Positions 1 through 8,092 of a stretch of 64,000 nt of DNA are shown piece by piece (within the stretch, counting starts at the first letter, position 1; every line of letters begins with the position of its first letter). A model generated the notes under the pieces. That model saw nothing but the letters and a program-made list of their open reading frames with translations. It had not been told where the DNA came from and made no database searches. This DNA is from Halobacterium zhouii (GTDB lineage: Archaea > Halobacteriota > Halobacteria > Halobacteriales > Halobacteriaceae): assembly GCF_021249405.1 (NCBI RefSeq), contig NZ_CP089593.1:868001-932000 (forward strand), written 5' to 3'. Made by a program: the position numbers and the translations under genes.

Positions 1-84
1 GAAGATGCCGTCGTCGATGTCCACGTACTCTCTCGCGCGTTCCATCTGCGCGAGCATATTATCCAGCGGGCTGCTGTCGGCCAT
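1..84 (-). CDS. gdhB: Glutamate dehydrogenase, N-terminal fragment (cut by window start)
   Basis: Only the first 28 codons are present, read leftward off the window edge. The protein begins MADSSPLDNMLAQMERAREY followed by VDIDDGIF, which matches the N-terminus I know from haloarchaeal hexameric glutamate dehydrogenases. The enzyme interconverts glutamate and 2-oxoglutarate with NAD(P). A TATA-like box lies about 25 bases before the ATG, so the transcript is probably leaderless. Glutamate is the end product of the histidine pathway encoded at 14-20 kb. Coenzyme specificity cannot be judged from this fragment, and the gene symbol is one of several paralogue names used in haloarchaea. Confidence 0.75.
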   Translation of the reverse strand, partial: MADSSPLDNMLAQMERAREYVDIDDGIF

Positions 85-104
85 GCGTCGCAATATTTGC
101 GTAC

Positions 105-112
105 CGTATAAG
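105..112 (-). promoter_or_regulatory. TATA box for the glutamate dehydrogenase gene
   Basis: On the minus strand the bases read CTTATACG, centred about 25 bases upstream of the start codon at 84. This is the spacing expected for a leaderless haloarchaeal transcript. Confidence 0.5.
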
Positions 113-193
113 GAAACGTCGCATCGAACCCGGTGTGCCAATCGCAACCACGACCGGCCGGCTCGGGGTCCACGTCGAGTGCCGACCGCGACG

Positions 194-1306
194 TTACTCC
201 TCGTCGTCAGGCAACTTCAGGACGTTCTCGCGGCCGATGCGGAACGACTCGACCTCGTCGTTCTCGCGCATCTGTTTGACCACCTGGCTGGTCTTGGCCT
301 CAGTCCAGTCCATCTCGTCGACGAGCGCCTGCTGTTTCGCGCGCCCGCCCTCGCGGTCGAGGAACCGCTTCACGCGCTCCTCGTTGCTCAGGAGTTCCGC
401 CGGCGGTTCGTCGTCGGTCGACTCGCCCGCCGCGGACTCGTCCGCGCCGGTGGTCGCTGCACCGTCACCGCCCCCAGCAGCGGCGTCGTCCGACCCGCCG
501 CCCGGCGTGCGGTCGTCCCCGTACTGCTCACGGTAGTACCAGCCAGCGGCGCCGAGCACGCCCGCCGCCGCAAGTGCCCCGACGACCGCCGGAACCAGAA
601 GTTCGCTCAGGCCCGCGTTCCCACTACCGTCGTCCGGCGGCGGCGTGTTGGCGTCCTCGGAGTCTGTCGCGTCGTCGGCACCCGGCGACACCACGACCCG
701 GGGCTCGCCCGTCGAGAACTCCTTCGGGCCGGCCCACTCGACCGCGTTCTCGTTCGGGCGCTGGGCGTCCGGGTCGACGTCGACCAGTCCGTAGGACTCG
801 GGCCACGAGATTCTGAGCGACGTCTCGTTGTCGAGGTAGAACCCCTCGAGGGCGTCCCCCGCGACCAGTCGGTCGCCGTTCACGGCGGCGAAGTTCGACC
901 ACTTGAACGAGTACGTGACGACGCCGAGTGTCTCCTCGTTGAACGTGTTCACTCGCGTCGATATCGCGACGTTCGACACGCTCATGTCGCGGTTCGTCGT
1001 GTCCGCCGCGGCGGCGACGGTCTCCGCGATGCGCTTCCGGAACGTCTCCGTGTACGCGGAACTGTCGTTCTGGATGTCCGCCTGGAGGGATTCGAAGGCC
1101 GCCACCTCGGAGTCGTTCGACAGTCGCATCCGGTAGGTGAACGTCCACGTCGCGCTGCCGTTCTCGTGCAGGTTCGCAGAGAGCGACACGCTGTCGGGGT
1201 CGAACTCCTCGGGCATTCCGGTGGCTTCGCTCGGCGTCGCCGCGCCGACGGGAACGCCCGCGACGACCACCAGAGCGAGCAGGACACACACCACTCCGCG
1301 GTTCAT
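194..1306 (-). CDS. Membrane-anchored winged-helix protein with exported N-terminal domain
   Basis: The product has 370 residues when started at the ATG at 1306, which gives a clean signal peptide (MNRGVVCVLLALVVVAGVPV). An exported domain follows (about residues 25-225), then a transmembrane helix (about 233-256), a Gly/Ala/Asp-rich linker and a C-terminal winged helix (about 305-370) containing ERVKRFLDREGG and ending GRENVLKLPDDEE. The architecture places a sensor-like domain outside and a DNA-binding-like domain inside the cell. The same C-terminal domain recurs in the protein at 29396-31063. This family (DUF7345/DUF7343-like, named from memory) has no established ligand. It stands alone, convergent with nothing; the hydratase operon lies upstream of it on the same strand. 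Confidence 0.75.
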   Translation of the reverse strand: MNRGVVCVLLALVVVAGVPVGAATPSEATGMPEEFDPDSVSLSANLHENGSATWTFTYRMRLSNDSEVAAFESLQADIQNDSSAYTETFRKRIAETVAAAADTTNRDMSVSNVAISTRVNTFNEETLGVVTYSFKWSNFAAVNGDRLVAGDALEGFYLDNETSLRISWPESYGLVDVDPDAQRPNENAVEWAGPKEFSTGEPRVVVSPGADDATDSEDANTPPPDDGSGNAGLSELLVPAVVGALAAAGVLGAAGWYYREQYGDDRTPGGGSDDAAAGGGDGAATTGADESAAGESTDDEPPAELLSNEERVKRFLDREGGRAKQQALVDEMDWTEAKTSQVVKQMRENDEVESFRIGRENVLKLPDDEE

Positions 1307-1423
1307 ATCCCCCGTCGAACGGCGAGCGTTGAAAGCGTTATTATCGCTTCTGTCACACCTATAACTATTCGGCGGGTCCGATTCGGGTCCCAGTCTACGC
1401 ACCGAACCCGGGGTACTGGCCGG

Positions 1424-2251
1424 CTACCGCCCCTGCCACTCGGGTTCGCGGTCCTCGAAGAACGCGTCGATGCCCTCGTTCTTGTCCGCGGTGGCGAACA
1501 GTTGCGCGAACAGTTCGGCCTCGTACTCGATTCCCTCCTCCAGACTTGTTCTCGACCCCGCCTTCACCGCGTCCTTCACGAACTCCAGGGCGACCGGACT
1601 GTGCGCGGCCATCGACGCCGCCAGTTCCGTGACCGCGTCGTCGAACTCGCCGTCGTCGTACACGTCCTCGACGAGTCCGATGTCCGCTGCTTCCTCGGCG
1701 TCGACCGGTTCGCCCGACAGCACGAGTTTCATCGCCTGGCCCTCGCCGACGAGGCGCGGCAAGCGCTGGGTCGCGCCGCCGCCCGGAATGATTCCGAGGT
1801 TGATCTCGGGACTCCCGAGTTTCGCGCGCTCGTGGGCCAGCCGGACGTCGCAGGCGAGTGCGAGTTCGAGGCCGCCCCCGAGCGCGTGCCCGTTCAGTCG
1901 CGCGATGACTGGCTGGCGGAGGTCGTCGACGACCTCGTAAACCCGAGGTCGCTCGCTCGCACGGCGCTGCTCGATGGCGTCGCGTTCCCGTAACTCGCCG
2001 ACGTCCGCGCCCGCGACGAACGCCTTCGCGTCGTCGCTGCCCGTGAGAACGACGACGCGCGCGTCGCTGTCCTCGACCGCCGCGAGCACCGACTTCAGTT
2101 CCCGCCGAACCTGCGCGTTCAGCGCGTTCCGCGCGTCCGGGCGGTCGATGGTGACCGTCGTGACGTACTCGGGGTCGTCTTCGCGCACGCGAACGAACTC
2201 GTAGTCCGCCACGGCGTCCTCGACGGTCGGCACGTCGTCGCCCGCGGTCAT
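1424..2251 (-). CDS. Enoyl-CoA hydratase/isomerase family protein
   Basis: A 275-residue crotonase-fold protein that should hydrate trans-2-enoyl-CoA to 3-hydroxyacyl-CoA. The oxyanion-hole segment AFVAGADVGEL and the two glutamates of true hydratases are visible, in GGGLELALACD and SPEINLGIIPGGG, so unlike the homologue at 22180 this one looks like an active hydratase. Its ATG overlaps the stop of the 3-hydroxyacyl-CoA dehydrogenase gene by four bases, so the two are co-transcribed and probably catalyse consecutive beta-oxidation steps. About 35 residues precede the fold (MTAGDDVPTVEDAVADYEFV), which is normal for the haloarchaeal members. The acyl chain specificity is unknown. Confidence 0.88.
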   Translation of the reverse strand: MTAGDDVPTVEDAVADYEFVRVREDDPEYVTTVTIDRPDARNALNAQVRRELKSVLAAVEDSDARVVVLTGSDDAKAFVAGADVGELRERDAIEQRRASERPRVYEVVDDLRQPVIARLNGHALGGGLELALACDVRLAHERAKLGSPEINLGIIPGGGATQRLPRLVGEGQAMKLVLSGEPVDAEEAADIGLVEDVYDDGEFDDAVTELAASMAAHSPVALEFVKDAVKAGSRTSLEEGIEYEAELFAQLFATADKNEGIDAFFEDREPEWQGR

Positions 2252-3135
2252 TGCTCCCCACCCCGTTCGCCGCTCGTGCCGACGATTTCGCCGTCCTCCC
2301 AGATGTAGAACCCCTCGCCGGTCTTCTTCCCGAGTTTCCCGGCGCGCACCTTCCGCTTGAGACTCTGGGGCGGGCGGAACCGCTCGCCGAGCTCCTCCCG
2401 GAGGTGTTCGAGGATGTCCAGGCGAACATCCAGCCCCACGACGTCACCGAGTTCGATGGGTCCCATCGGGTGGTTGTAGCCGAGTTCCATCGCGGCGTCC
2501 ACGTCCCGGGGGTCGGCGACGCCTTCCTCGACCATCCGCATCGCCTCGACGCCCAGCGCGACGCCGAGTCGGGAGGACGCGAACCCGGGCGAATCGGTGA
2601 CTTCGACGGCCGTCTTCCCCACGTCCTCGACGAAATCGCTGGCGAACGCGAGCGTCTCGTCGCTCGTTTGCTCCGCGACGACGACTTCCACGAGCGCCAT
2701 GATGTGTACGGGGTTGAAGAAGTGCAGACCGACGAACCGCTCGGGATTCTCGAGCACCGATGCGAGTTCGGTGACGGGGAGACTGGACGTGTTCGACGCG
2801 AGCACCGCGTCGGCGGGCGCGGCGTCCGCGGCCTCGGACAGCACGCTCTGCTTGAGGTCGGTGTCTTCGGGCACGGCCTCCACGACGAGGTCGGCGTCGC
2901 CCGCCGCCTCGTCGAGGTCCGTGGTCCCGGTCAGCCGGTCGAGCGTGGCGTCACGTTCGCCCGGGGTCACCTTCTCGCGCTCGACGCCGCCCTCGAGGTT
3001 CGACTCGATGCTGTTCAACCCATCTCGCACGATGTCGTCTTCCACGTCGCGGAGCCACACGTCGTGGCCCGCCATCGCCGAAACCTGGGCGATGCCGTGG
3101 CCCATCGTGCCAGCGCCGAGTACGGCTACCTTCAT
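2248..3135 (-). CDS. 3-hydroxyacyl-CoA (3-hydroxybutyryl-CoA) dehydrogenase
   Basis: A 295-residue short, single-function dehydrogenase. Residues 1-180 form a Rossmann fold with the NAD motif GAGTMGHGIA at the start and the family sequence SNTSSLPVTELA near residue 118; GLHFFNPVHIM carries the catalytic histidine-glutamate pair region. The helical C-terminal domain has GYNHPMGPIELGDVVGLD, and KLGKKTGEGFYIW is diagnostic of the family. It oxidises 3-hydroxyacyl-CoA to 3-oxoacyl-CoA with NAD. It is the first gene of a two-gene operon with the enoyl-CoA hydratase that overlaps its stop codon. It could serve general beta-oxidation or the lower phenylacetate pathway. Confidence 0.92.
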   Translation of the reverse strand: MKVAVLGAGTMGHGIAQVSAMAGHDVWLRDVEDDIVRDGLNSIESNLEGGVEREKVTPGERDATLDRLTGTTDLDEAAGDADLVVEAVPEDTDLKQSVLSEAADAAPADAVLASNTSSLPVTELASVLENPERFVGLHFFNPVHIMALVEVVVAEQTSDETLAFASDFVEDVGKTAVEVTDSPGFASSRLGVALGVEAMRMVEEGVADPRDVDAAMELGYNHPMGPIELGDVVGLDVRLDILEHLREELGERFRPPQSLKRKVRAGKLGKKTGEGFYIWEDGEIVGTSGERGGEQ

Positions 3136-3213
3136 GTGAGTGGATTGCTCGGTATGCGTGAAAAAGCTACGTAGGACGGGGGCGACTGCGGTGGCGAGGA
3201 ACGCAGCGAATTT

Positions 3214-4509
3214 TCAGTACGCCTTCGCGAACTCCCGCGCCTGTCGCCGCACACGCTTCGCGTCCATCCGGACGTGCTCGCCGTCACGGTACAGTACGTC
3301 GCCGTCGACCATCGTGAGCGTCACGTCGTCGCCGTGGGCGGCAAACGCGAGATGGGAGAACGGGTCGTGGATGGGCGTCGAGCGCGCGTTGTCCGTCCGC
3401 AGACCGACGACGTCGGCCTTCCACCCCTCGCGGAGTTTGCCGACGGTCTCGAACCCGGCGGCCTTCGCGCCGTTCCGCGTCGCCATCTCGAACACCGTGC
3501 GCGCGGGGAGCGCAGTCGGGTCGAGGTCCGACACCTTCCCGAGGAGGCTGGCCTGGCGCATCTCCGTGAACTCGTCGAGCGTGTTGTTACACGGCGGACC
3601 GTCGTTCCCCAACGCGACGTTGACGCCGCGGTCGAGGTAGTCCCGGACCGGCGCGATTCCGGACGCGAGTTTCATGTTCGAGGACGGGCAGTGGGTGACG
3701 TGCGTGCCCGTCTCCGCGAGCACCTCGCGTTCCGTCTCGTCCGTCCACACGCAGTGCGCGAGCACGACGTCCTCGCCGGTCAACCCCACCTCGTCGAGCC
3801 AGTGGATGTTTCGCTTCCCGGTGTTCTCCTCGACGCTCTCTATCTCGCCCTTGTTCTCGCTCGCGTGCGTGTGAATGCGAACGCCGTACTCGTCCGCAAG
3901 GTCGCGACAGCCGCGCAAGCACTCCTCCGTGCAGGACACCGCGAAGCGCGGCGTGACGGCGTATCGAACCCGGTCGTTCCACGCGCCGTCGTACTCCCGG
4001 ATCAACTCCTCGGTCTCCGCCAGCGCGTCGTCGGTGTCCTCTATCAGCCCCTCGGGCGAGTCCTTGTCCATCAGGACCTTCCCCATCAGCGCGCGAACGC
4101 CCGACTCGCCCGCGGCCTCGAACGCCTCGTCGGCGTGCGCGACGGAGAGGTGGTCGATGGCTGTCGTGGTTCCGGACTCCAGTAACTCGAGATAGCCCAA
4201 CTCCGCCGCTGCGCGCATCTCCTCGGCGCTCATCGACGCCTCCATCGGGAGGACGTGGTCGAACAGCCAGTCCAGTAGTTCAGTGTCGTCGGCCATCCCG
4301 CGCCCCAGACTCTGCACGGAGTGGACGTGTCCACCGACGAGACCCGGGGCGAGCACGTCGCACGCGATGCGCTCGTGGTCGGGGTAGGCAGAAAGCAGGT
4401 CGTCGCGGCCTCCGACGGCGGCGATGGTGTCGCCCTCGACGACCAGCGCGCCCTCCGCGAGGACGGTGTCGGCGTCACAGACCAGCGTGTCGGCGTGGAG
4501 GAGCGTCAT
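3214..4509 (-). CDS. Amidohydrolase, S-adenosylhomocysteine/5-methylthioadenosine/5'-deoxyadenosine deaminase family
   Basis: A 431-residue metal-dependent deaminase of the MtaD/DadD type, in a TIM barrel flanked by a composite beta sandwich. I start it at the ATG at 4509 (MTLLHADTLVCDADTV), not eight codons upstream, because that gives the usual family N-terminus. Metal and substrate residues visible are GGHVHS (HxH), HTHASENKGE, LAHCVW and the aspartate in GNDGPPCNNTLDE. The enzyme should deaminate adenine nucleoside by-products of S-adenosylmethionine use, feeding salvage. It is encoded alone between the dehydrogenase and the thiolase operon. Exact substrate cannot be read from sequence. 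Confidence 0.85.
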   Translation of the reverse strand: MTLLHADTLVCDADTVLAEGALVVEGDTIAAVGGRDDLLSAYPDHERIACDVLAPGLVGGHVHSVQSLGRGMADDTELLDWLFDHVLPMEASMSAEEMRAAAELGYLELLESGTTTAIDHLSVAHADEAFEAAGESGVRALMGKVLMDKDSPEGLIEDTDDALAETEELIREYDGAWNDRVRYAVTPRFAVSCTEECLRGCRDLADEYGVRIHTHASENKGEIESVEENTGKRNIHWLDEVGLTGEDVVLAHCVWTDETEREVLAETGTHVTHCPSSNMKLASGIAPVRDYLDRGVNVALGNDGPPCNNTLDEFTEMRQASLLGKVSDLDPTALPARTVFEMATRNGAKAAGFETVGKLREGWKADVVGLRTDNARSTPIHDPFSHLAFAAHGDDVTLTMVDGDVLYRDGEHVRMDAKRVRRQAREFAKAY

Positions 4510-4581
4510 TCCCTCGCGTCGTACGACGCCCACGCCCCTAACCGGTTCCGATTCGGAAGCCCGAAACGGGAGTCGCGTCGG

Positions 4582-6087
4582 CTACTCTCGTCGGTCGCTC
4601 GCCGGAACGCCTTTCACACCGTACCGCCGCACGCCCTCCTGTTCGTACAGCAGGCGCGGCCGAGCCACGACTTTGTCACCGATCTCCGGCGCGTCATCGC
4701 CCACTAGCACGACCTGCACGGGAACGCTCACCTCGCCGCCGCCCTCGCGCCCCTCGAACGCGACGACTGCGCTCGCGTAGTCGCCGGCGCGGGCCTGCTG
4801 GGGGACGAACTCCGGCGGTGCGCCGCCCTGCGAGATGGTCGTCACCACCTCCACCGTGCCCGTCTCCGAGAGTTGCGCGTCGTCGTAGCCCGGACGCTTG
4901 CCGCATTCGACGCACGCGCCCTCTGGCGGGAACCGGAGCGCCCCGCAGTTCCGGCAGCGTCCCGCGACGAGGCGGTGACGCTGGGGGAGCGTGCGGTGGT
5001 AGGACGGCACGCTGACGTACGCGCCGCCGCCTTCCGGTACGCCAGAGTCGAACGCGCCCCGCCGTCGCTGCGCGCCCGCGAAGTCGAGGTCTCTGTCGCC
5101 AGACAGCGTGACCCGCGCCGGGACGCGGCCGTCGATTGTCACGCGGAACGCGTGGGCCGCGCCACCGCTTCCGTACGAAACCACGAGCACGTTCTCGTAT
5201 CCGGTGTCGACGGCGTCCGCGAACCCGAGTAGCGCGCTCGCCGCGCCAGTATCTCCGATCTCGCTGACCGCGGTGCCCGCAGCCACCGTCTCCGCGTCGA
5301 TATCGAGCGAGCGGCCCGCGCGATACGGCAGGTCACCGTCCGGCGCCTGGAGCGCCGCGGCCTCCGGTCCGGCCACATCGTCCTCCAGGCCGAGGTCTTC
5401 TACAGCGCCCGCGACCGTCTCGCGGTACGCCTGCCGGTCGTAGGACGTCACATCGAGTCCCGTCGTCTCTTCGTTCCCGCGCTCCCGGAACCGGGTTCCG
5501 GGGTACGCCGCATTGTACGACCCGCGTTCGGTAACCTCGCCAGCGCCGCCCGGCGCCAGGACCACTGCCGCGGCGCCCGCGCCCGCTGCGTGGCCGACCG
5601 ACTCGTCCGTTGCTCCCTGCGGGCAGTCGGACGCGACGACGAGTGCGACGCCGCTGGTGTCGCCGTCACCCTCGCCGGGTACGCTGGCACCGTCCAGCGA
5701 CGCCGCGAGCGCTTCGCCGCCGGCGGCGGTGCTGCCCGAGAACTGCGCCGTTCGAGCGTCGTTCTCGACGCCGAGCAGACTCGCGAGGCGCCCCGTCCCC
5801 GCCTCCTCGTCGTACGGTAACGTCGTGGACGCGAGGAACAGCGAGTCCACGTCGCCCGCGTCGTAGTCGCTGGCTGCGAGCGCGCGGCGTCCCGCTTCCG
5901 CCGCCATGGTGAGCGCGTCTTCGTCCGCGTCCGGAACCGCGACCGACTCGACGCCGCGCGCGTGGAACGCCCCCAGAGCGTTCCGTACTGCGTCTGCAGA
6001 GAGCCTGAATCGGGGGATGTACGCGCCGACGGCGGCGATTCCGGGTTGTCGCTGCTCCCCGCCACCGCCCCGCTCGTGCCCGCTCAT
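4582..6087 (-). CDS. HMG-CoA-synthase-like protein fused to a zinc-ribbon/OB-fold (DUF35) domain
   Basis: A 501-residue two-part protein. Residues 1-365 follow the archaeal HMG-CoA synthase/KAS-III fold, including LLGFADAVDTGYENVLVVSYGSG near the end. Residues about 375-501 are a DUF35 unit: a rubredoxin-like zinc ribbon (CRNCG and CVECG) and an OB fold. In archaea DUF35 bridges acetoacetyl-CoA thiolase to HMG-CoA synthase, and this gene overlaps a thiolase gene by four bases. However, the positions of the synthase catalytic residues look mutated: AQFSGSTAAGG stands where the cysteine motif is expected, and LQAPDGDLPYRA where the histidine is expected. I infer a scaffold or substrate-channelling role rather than HMG-CoA synthesis. 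The start at 6087 gives MSGHERGGG just before the fold. Confidence 0.8.
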   Translation of the reverse strand: MSGHERGGGGEQRQPGIAAVGAYIPRFRLSADAVRNALGAFHARGVESVAVPDADEDALTMAAEAGRRALAASDYDAGDVDSLFLASTTLPYDEEAGTGRLASLLGVENDARTAQFSGSTAAGGEALAASLDGASVPGEGDGDTSGVALVVASDCPQGATDESVGHAAGAGAAAVVLAPGGAGEVTERGSYNAAYPGTRFRERGNEETTGLDVTSYDRQAYRETVAGAVEDLGLEDDVAGPEAAALQAPDGDLPYRAGRSLDIDAETVAAGTAVSEIGDTGAASALLGFADAVDTGYENVLVVSYGSGGAAHAFRVTIDGRVPARVTLSGDRDLDFAGAQRRRGAFDSGVPEGGGAYVSVPSYHRTLPQRHRLVAGRCRNCGALRFPPEGACVECGKRPGYDDAQLSETGTVEVVTTISQGGAPPEFVPQQARAGDYASAVVAFEGREGGGEVSVPVQVVLVGDDAPEIGDKVVARPRLLYEQEGVRRYGVKGVPASDRRE

Positions 6088-7244
6088 TGGTCTCCCTCCA
6101 GCAGGGTGACGACGGCCGCGCCGCCGCTCCCACCGACGTTGTGCGCGAGCGCGAGGTTCGCGTCCGCGACCTGCCGGTCGCCCGCGCGACCGGTGAGTTG
6201 CTTCCACAGTTCGACGACCTGCCCCGCGCCGGTCGCGCCGATGGGGTGCCCCTTCGATTTGAGACCGCCGGAGACGTTCACCGGGAGGTCGCCGTCCGGG
6301 TCAGTCGCGCCCTCGCGGAGCAACTCGGGTGCCTCGCCGCGCCCACAGAATCCGAGGTCCTCGTACGCGAGCAGTTCCGCGATGGCGAAGCAGTCGTGGA
6401 CCTCCGCGAGGTCGACGTCGCCGGGGTTGCGGTCGGCCATCTCGTAGGCCGCCTCGGCGGCGCGCTCGCTCGCCGGAATCGACGTGTAGGTGTCGCGCTC
6501 GAACAGGCCGACGCGGTCGCTCGCCGCGCCGACGCCCGCGACCCTTGCCGCGTCGAAGTCCGCGTCGTCGACCACGTCCTCGCTCGCAACGACGACGGCG
6601 GCCGCGCCGTCGCTCGTCGGACAGCAGTGATAGAGCGTCAGCGGGTCCGCGACCACGGTCCCCTCGCTGGCGTCCTCCAACGAGCACTCGAACGCGAGGT
6701 GCGCGTGGGGGTTCTTCGCGCCGTTCGCGTGGTTCTTCACTGCCGCCCGTGAGAGGTCGTCGACAGTGGCATCGTACTCGTGCAGGTAGGCGTCAGCCAT
6801 CTGGGCGTACGTGCCGGCGAACGTGGTTCCAGTGAGTCGCTCCCACTCCGTCTCGCCGCTCACGCCGAGCCAGTACTTCGTGGCGTCACCGCTTGCGTCC
6901 GTCATCACCTCGTAGCCGCCAGCGAGGACGACGTCCGCCATCCCGCTTTTCACGGCTTGTACGGCGTTCCGGACGGCGTAGCCGCTCGCCGCGCAGGCGT
7001 TCTCGACACGCGTCGTCGGCACGGAGAGTCCGACGTGCTCGGTGACCGCCGGCCCGGAGAGCCCGATCTGTCGCCCTCCCACGCCGAGGGTTCCGACCAC
7101 TGCCTCGTCGATGTCCTCCGGGGAGAGGGCGTCGGCGCTCGCCATCGCGCGGTCGAACGCGGTGGCGAACAGGGAGCGATAGGACTCCTCGGGGAACGAC
7201 CCGAAGGCCGTCTGCCCCGCCCCGACGATGTAGGCGTCACGCAT
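6084..7244 (-). CDS. Thiolase, SCP2/acetyl-CoA acetyltransferase type
   Basis: A 386-residue thiolase beginning MRDAYIVGAGQTAFGSFPEE. The nucleophilic cysteine lies in VENACAASGYAV, HDCFAIAELL is the SCP2-type block, and SKGHPIGATGAGQV carries the catalytic histidine; the final loop reads GGSGGA, without the second cysteine of classical degradative thiolases. It should cleave 3-oxoacyl-CoA or condense acyl-CoA units. The start at 7244 is chosen because the preceding 31 codons are Arg-rich and unlike the family. It is translationally coupled to the DUF35 fusion gene downstream and diverges from a MaoC hydratase gene, so the three may act together in acyl-CoA turnover. Confidence 0.88.
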   Translation of the reverse strand: MRDAYIVGAGQTAFGSFPEESYRSLFATAFDRAMASADALSPEDIDEAVVGTLGVGGRQIGLSGPAVTEHVGLSVPTTRVENACAASGYAVRNAVQAVKSGMADVVLAGGYEVMTDASGDATKYWLGVSGETEWERLTGTTFAGTYAQMADAYLHEYDATVDDLSRAAVKNHANGAKNPHAHLAFECSLEDASEGTVVADPLTLYHCCPTSDGAAAVVVASEDVVDDADFDAARVAGVGAASDRVGLFERDTYTSIPASERAAEAAYEMADRNPGDVDLAEVHDCFAIAELLAYEDLGFCGRGEAPELLREGATDPDGDLPVNVSGGLKSKGHPIGATGAGQVVELWKQLTGRAGDRQVADANLALAHNVGGSGGAAVVTLLEGDQ

Positions 7245-7335
7245 ACGCGGTGATTCTCGACCCTCCCTCATAATCTCTCGCCGACGCGGTGCGCAGTCGG
7301 CGGTGGGAACTCGCCTGTGAGGACACAGCCTCGGC

Positions 7336-7345
7336 ATAACTATTT
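7336..7345 (+). promoter_or_regulatory. TATA box for the MaoC hydratase gene
   Basis: ATAACTATTT sits 25-34 bases before the ATG at 7370, the spacing for a leaderless haloarchaeal transcript. The 125-base gap between this gene and the divergent thiolase gene must also hold the thiolase promoter, which I cannot place. Confidence 0.5.
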
Positions 7346-7369
7346 GTCACTCGGGAATCGCCTTCCGGT

Positions 7370-7837
7370 ATGGCCTACAGCTACGAGCCACAGTACTTCG
7401 AGGAGTTCGAGGAAGGGCAGACCTTCGAGAGCGTCGGGCGAACCGTCACGGAGTCGGACTTCGTGATGCACTCGGCGTTCTCCGGCGACTGGACGGAACT
7501 CCACACGAACGCAGAGTACGCCGAGGACTCCATGTTCGGGGAACGGGTCGCCCACGGCCCGATGACGTTCATCCTCGCCACCGGGTTCGTCTATCGCTGT
7601 GGGTTCCTGGAGCGCCGCGTGAAGGCCTTCCTCGGGATGAACTACATGGACATCCCGGCACCCGTGGCGATGGGCGACACTATTTCTCTGGATATGGAGG
7701 TCACGGACACCAAGGAGTTCTCCTCTCGCGACGACGCGGGCATGGTCGTCATCGACACGGAGATGACGAACCAAGACGGCGAGGAAGTTTTCTCTGGTGA
7801 TATGAAGTTCATGGTGAAAACCGAGGCGTCGGCGTAA
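7370..7837 (+). CDS. MaoC-like (R)-specific enoyl-CoA hydratase
   Basis: A 155-residue single hot-dog-fold protein of the MaoC dehydratase family. The catalytic Asp/His motif is visible in SAFSGDWTELHTNAEYAE, followed by FGERVAHGPMTF, the family's second block. Such proteins hydrate enoyl-CoA to (R)-3-hydroxyacyl-CoA, supplying polyhydroxyalkanoate synthesis or alternative beta-oxidation. The gene diverges from the thiolase/DUF35 operon and is probably leaderless. No polyhydroxyalkanoate synthase is seen nearby, so I favour a catabolic acyl-CoA role. Confidence 0.85.
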   Translation: MAYSYEPQYFEEFEEGQTFESVGRTVTESDFVMHSAFSGDWTELHTNAEYAEDSMFGERVAHGPMTFILATGFVYRCGFLERRVKAFLGMNYMDIPAPVAMGDTISLDMEVTDTKEFSSRDDAGMVVIDTEMTNQDGEEVFSGDMKFMVKTEASA

Positions 7838-8024
7838 CCGAATCCCCGCGTCGGTTCCCTGCGTTCAGTTCGGGATTGTCGATAGTGTCATATATTCAGG
7901 TATGCTGCTTCGTCGGTAACGTCCATCGACCTTACTGAACGAACTGTTCTTTGGAGCCTTCTGGCTGCCTTCTCGCGTCCATACCGAGCGTCTGGCCGGC
8001 AACTGTTTCGAACCGGGTTGATAA

Positions 8025-8058
8025 ATGAGCAGGTTACTCATGTCATCACTGTATAATA
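8025..8058 (+). promoter_or_regulatory. Promoter and possible operator of the surface protein gene
   Basis: TATAATA at 8052-8058 is a good box A, giving a start site near 8080 and a short leader to the ATG at 8093. Immediately upstream an interrupted inverted repeat, ATGAG at 8025-8029 and CTCAT at 8037-8041, is placed where a regulator would act. A run of seven G follows the box. The rest of the 255-base gap after the MaoC gene shows no gene. Confidence 0.4.
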
Positions 8059-8092
8059 ACTAAGGGGGGGTTTATCGTGCAAATTTACAGGT

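Noticed and set aside
5..1993. Very long open frame on the plus strand (662 codons)
   Set aside because: It is Arg/Val/His-rich antisense to two recognisable genes (the winged-helix protein and enoyl-CoA hydratase); long antisense frames are normal at this GC content.
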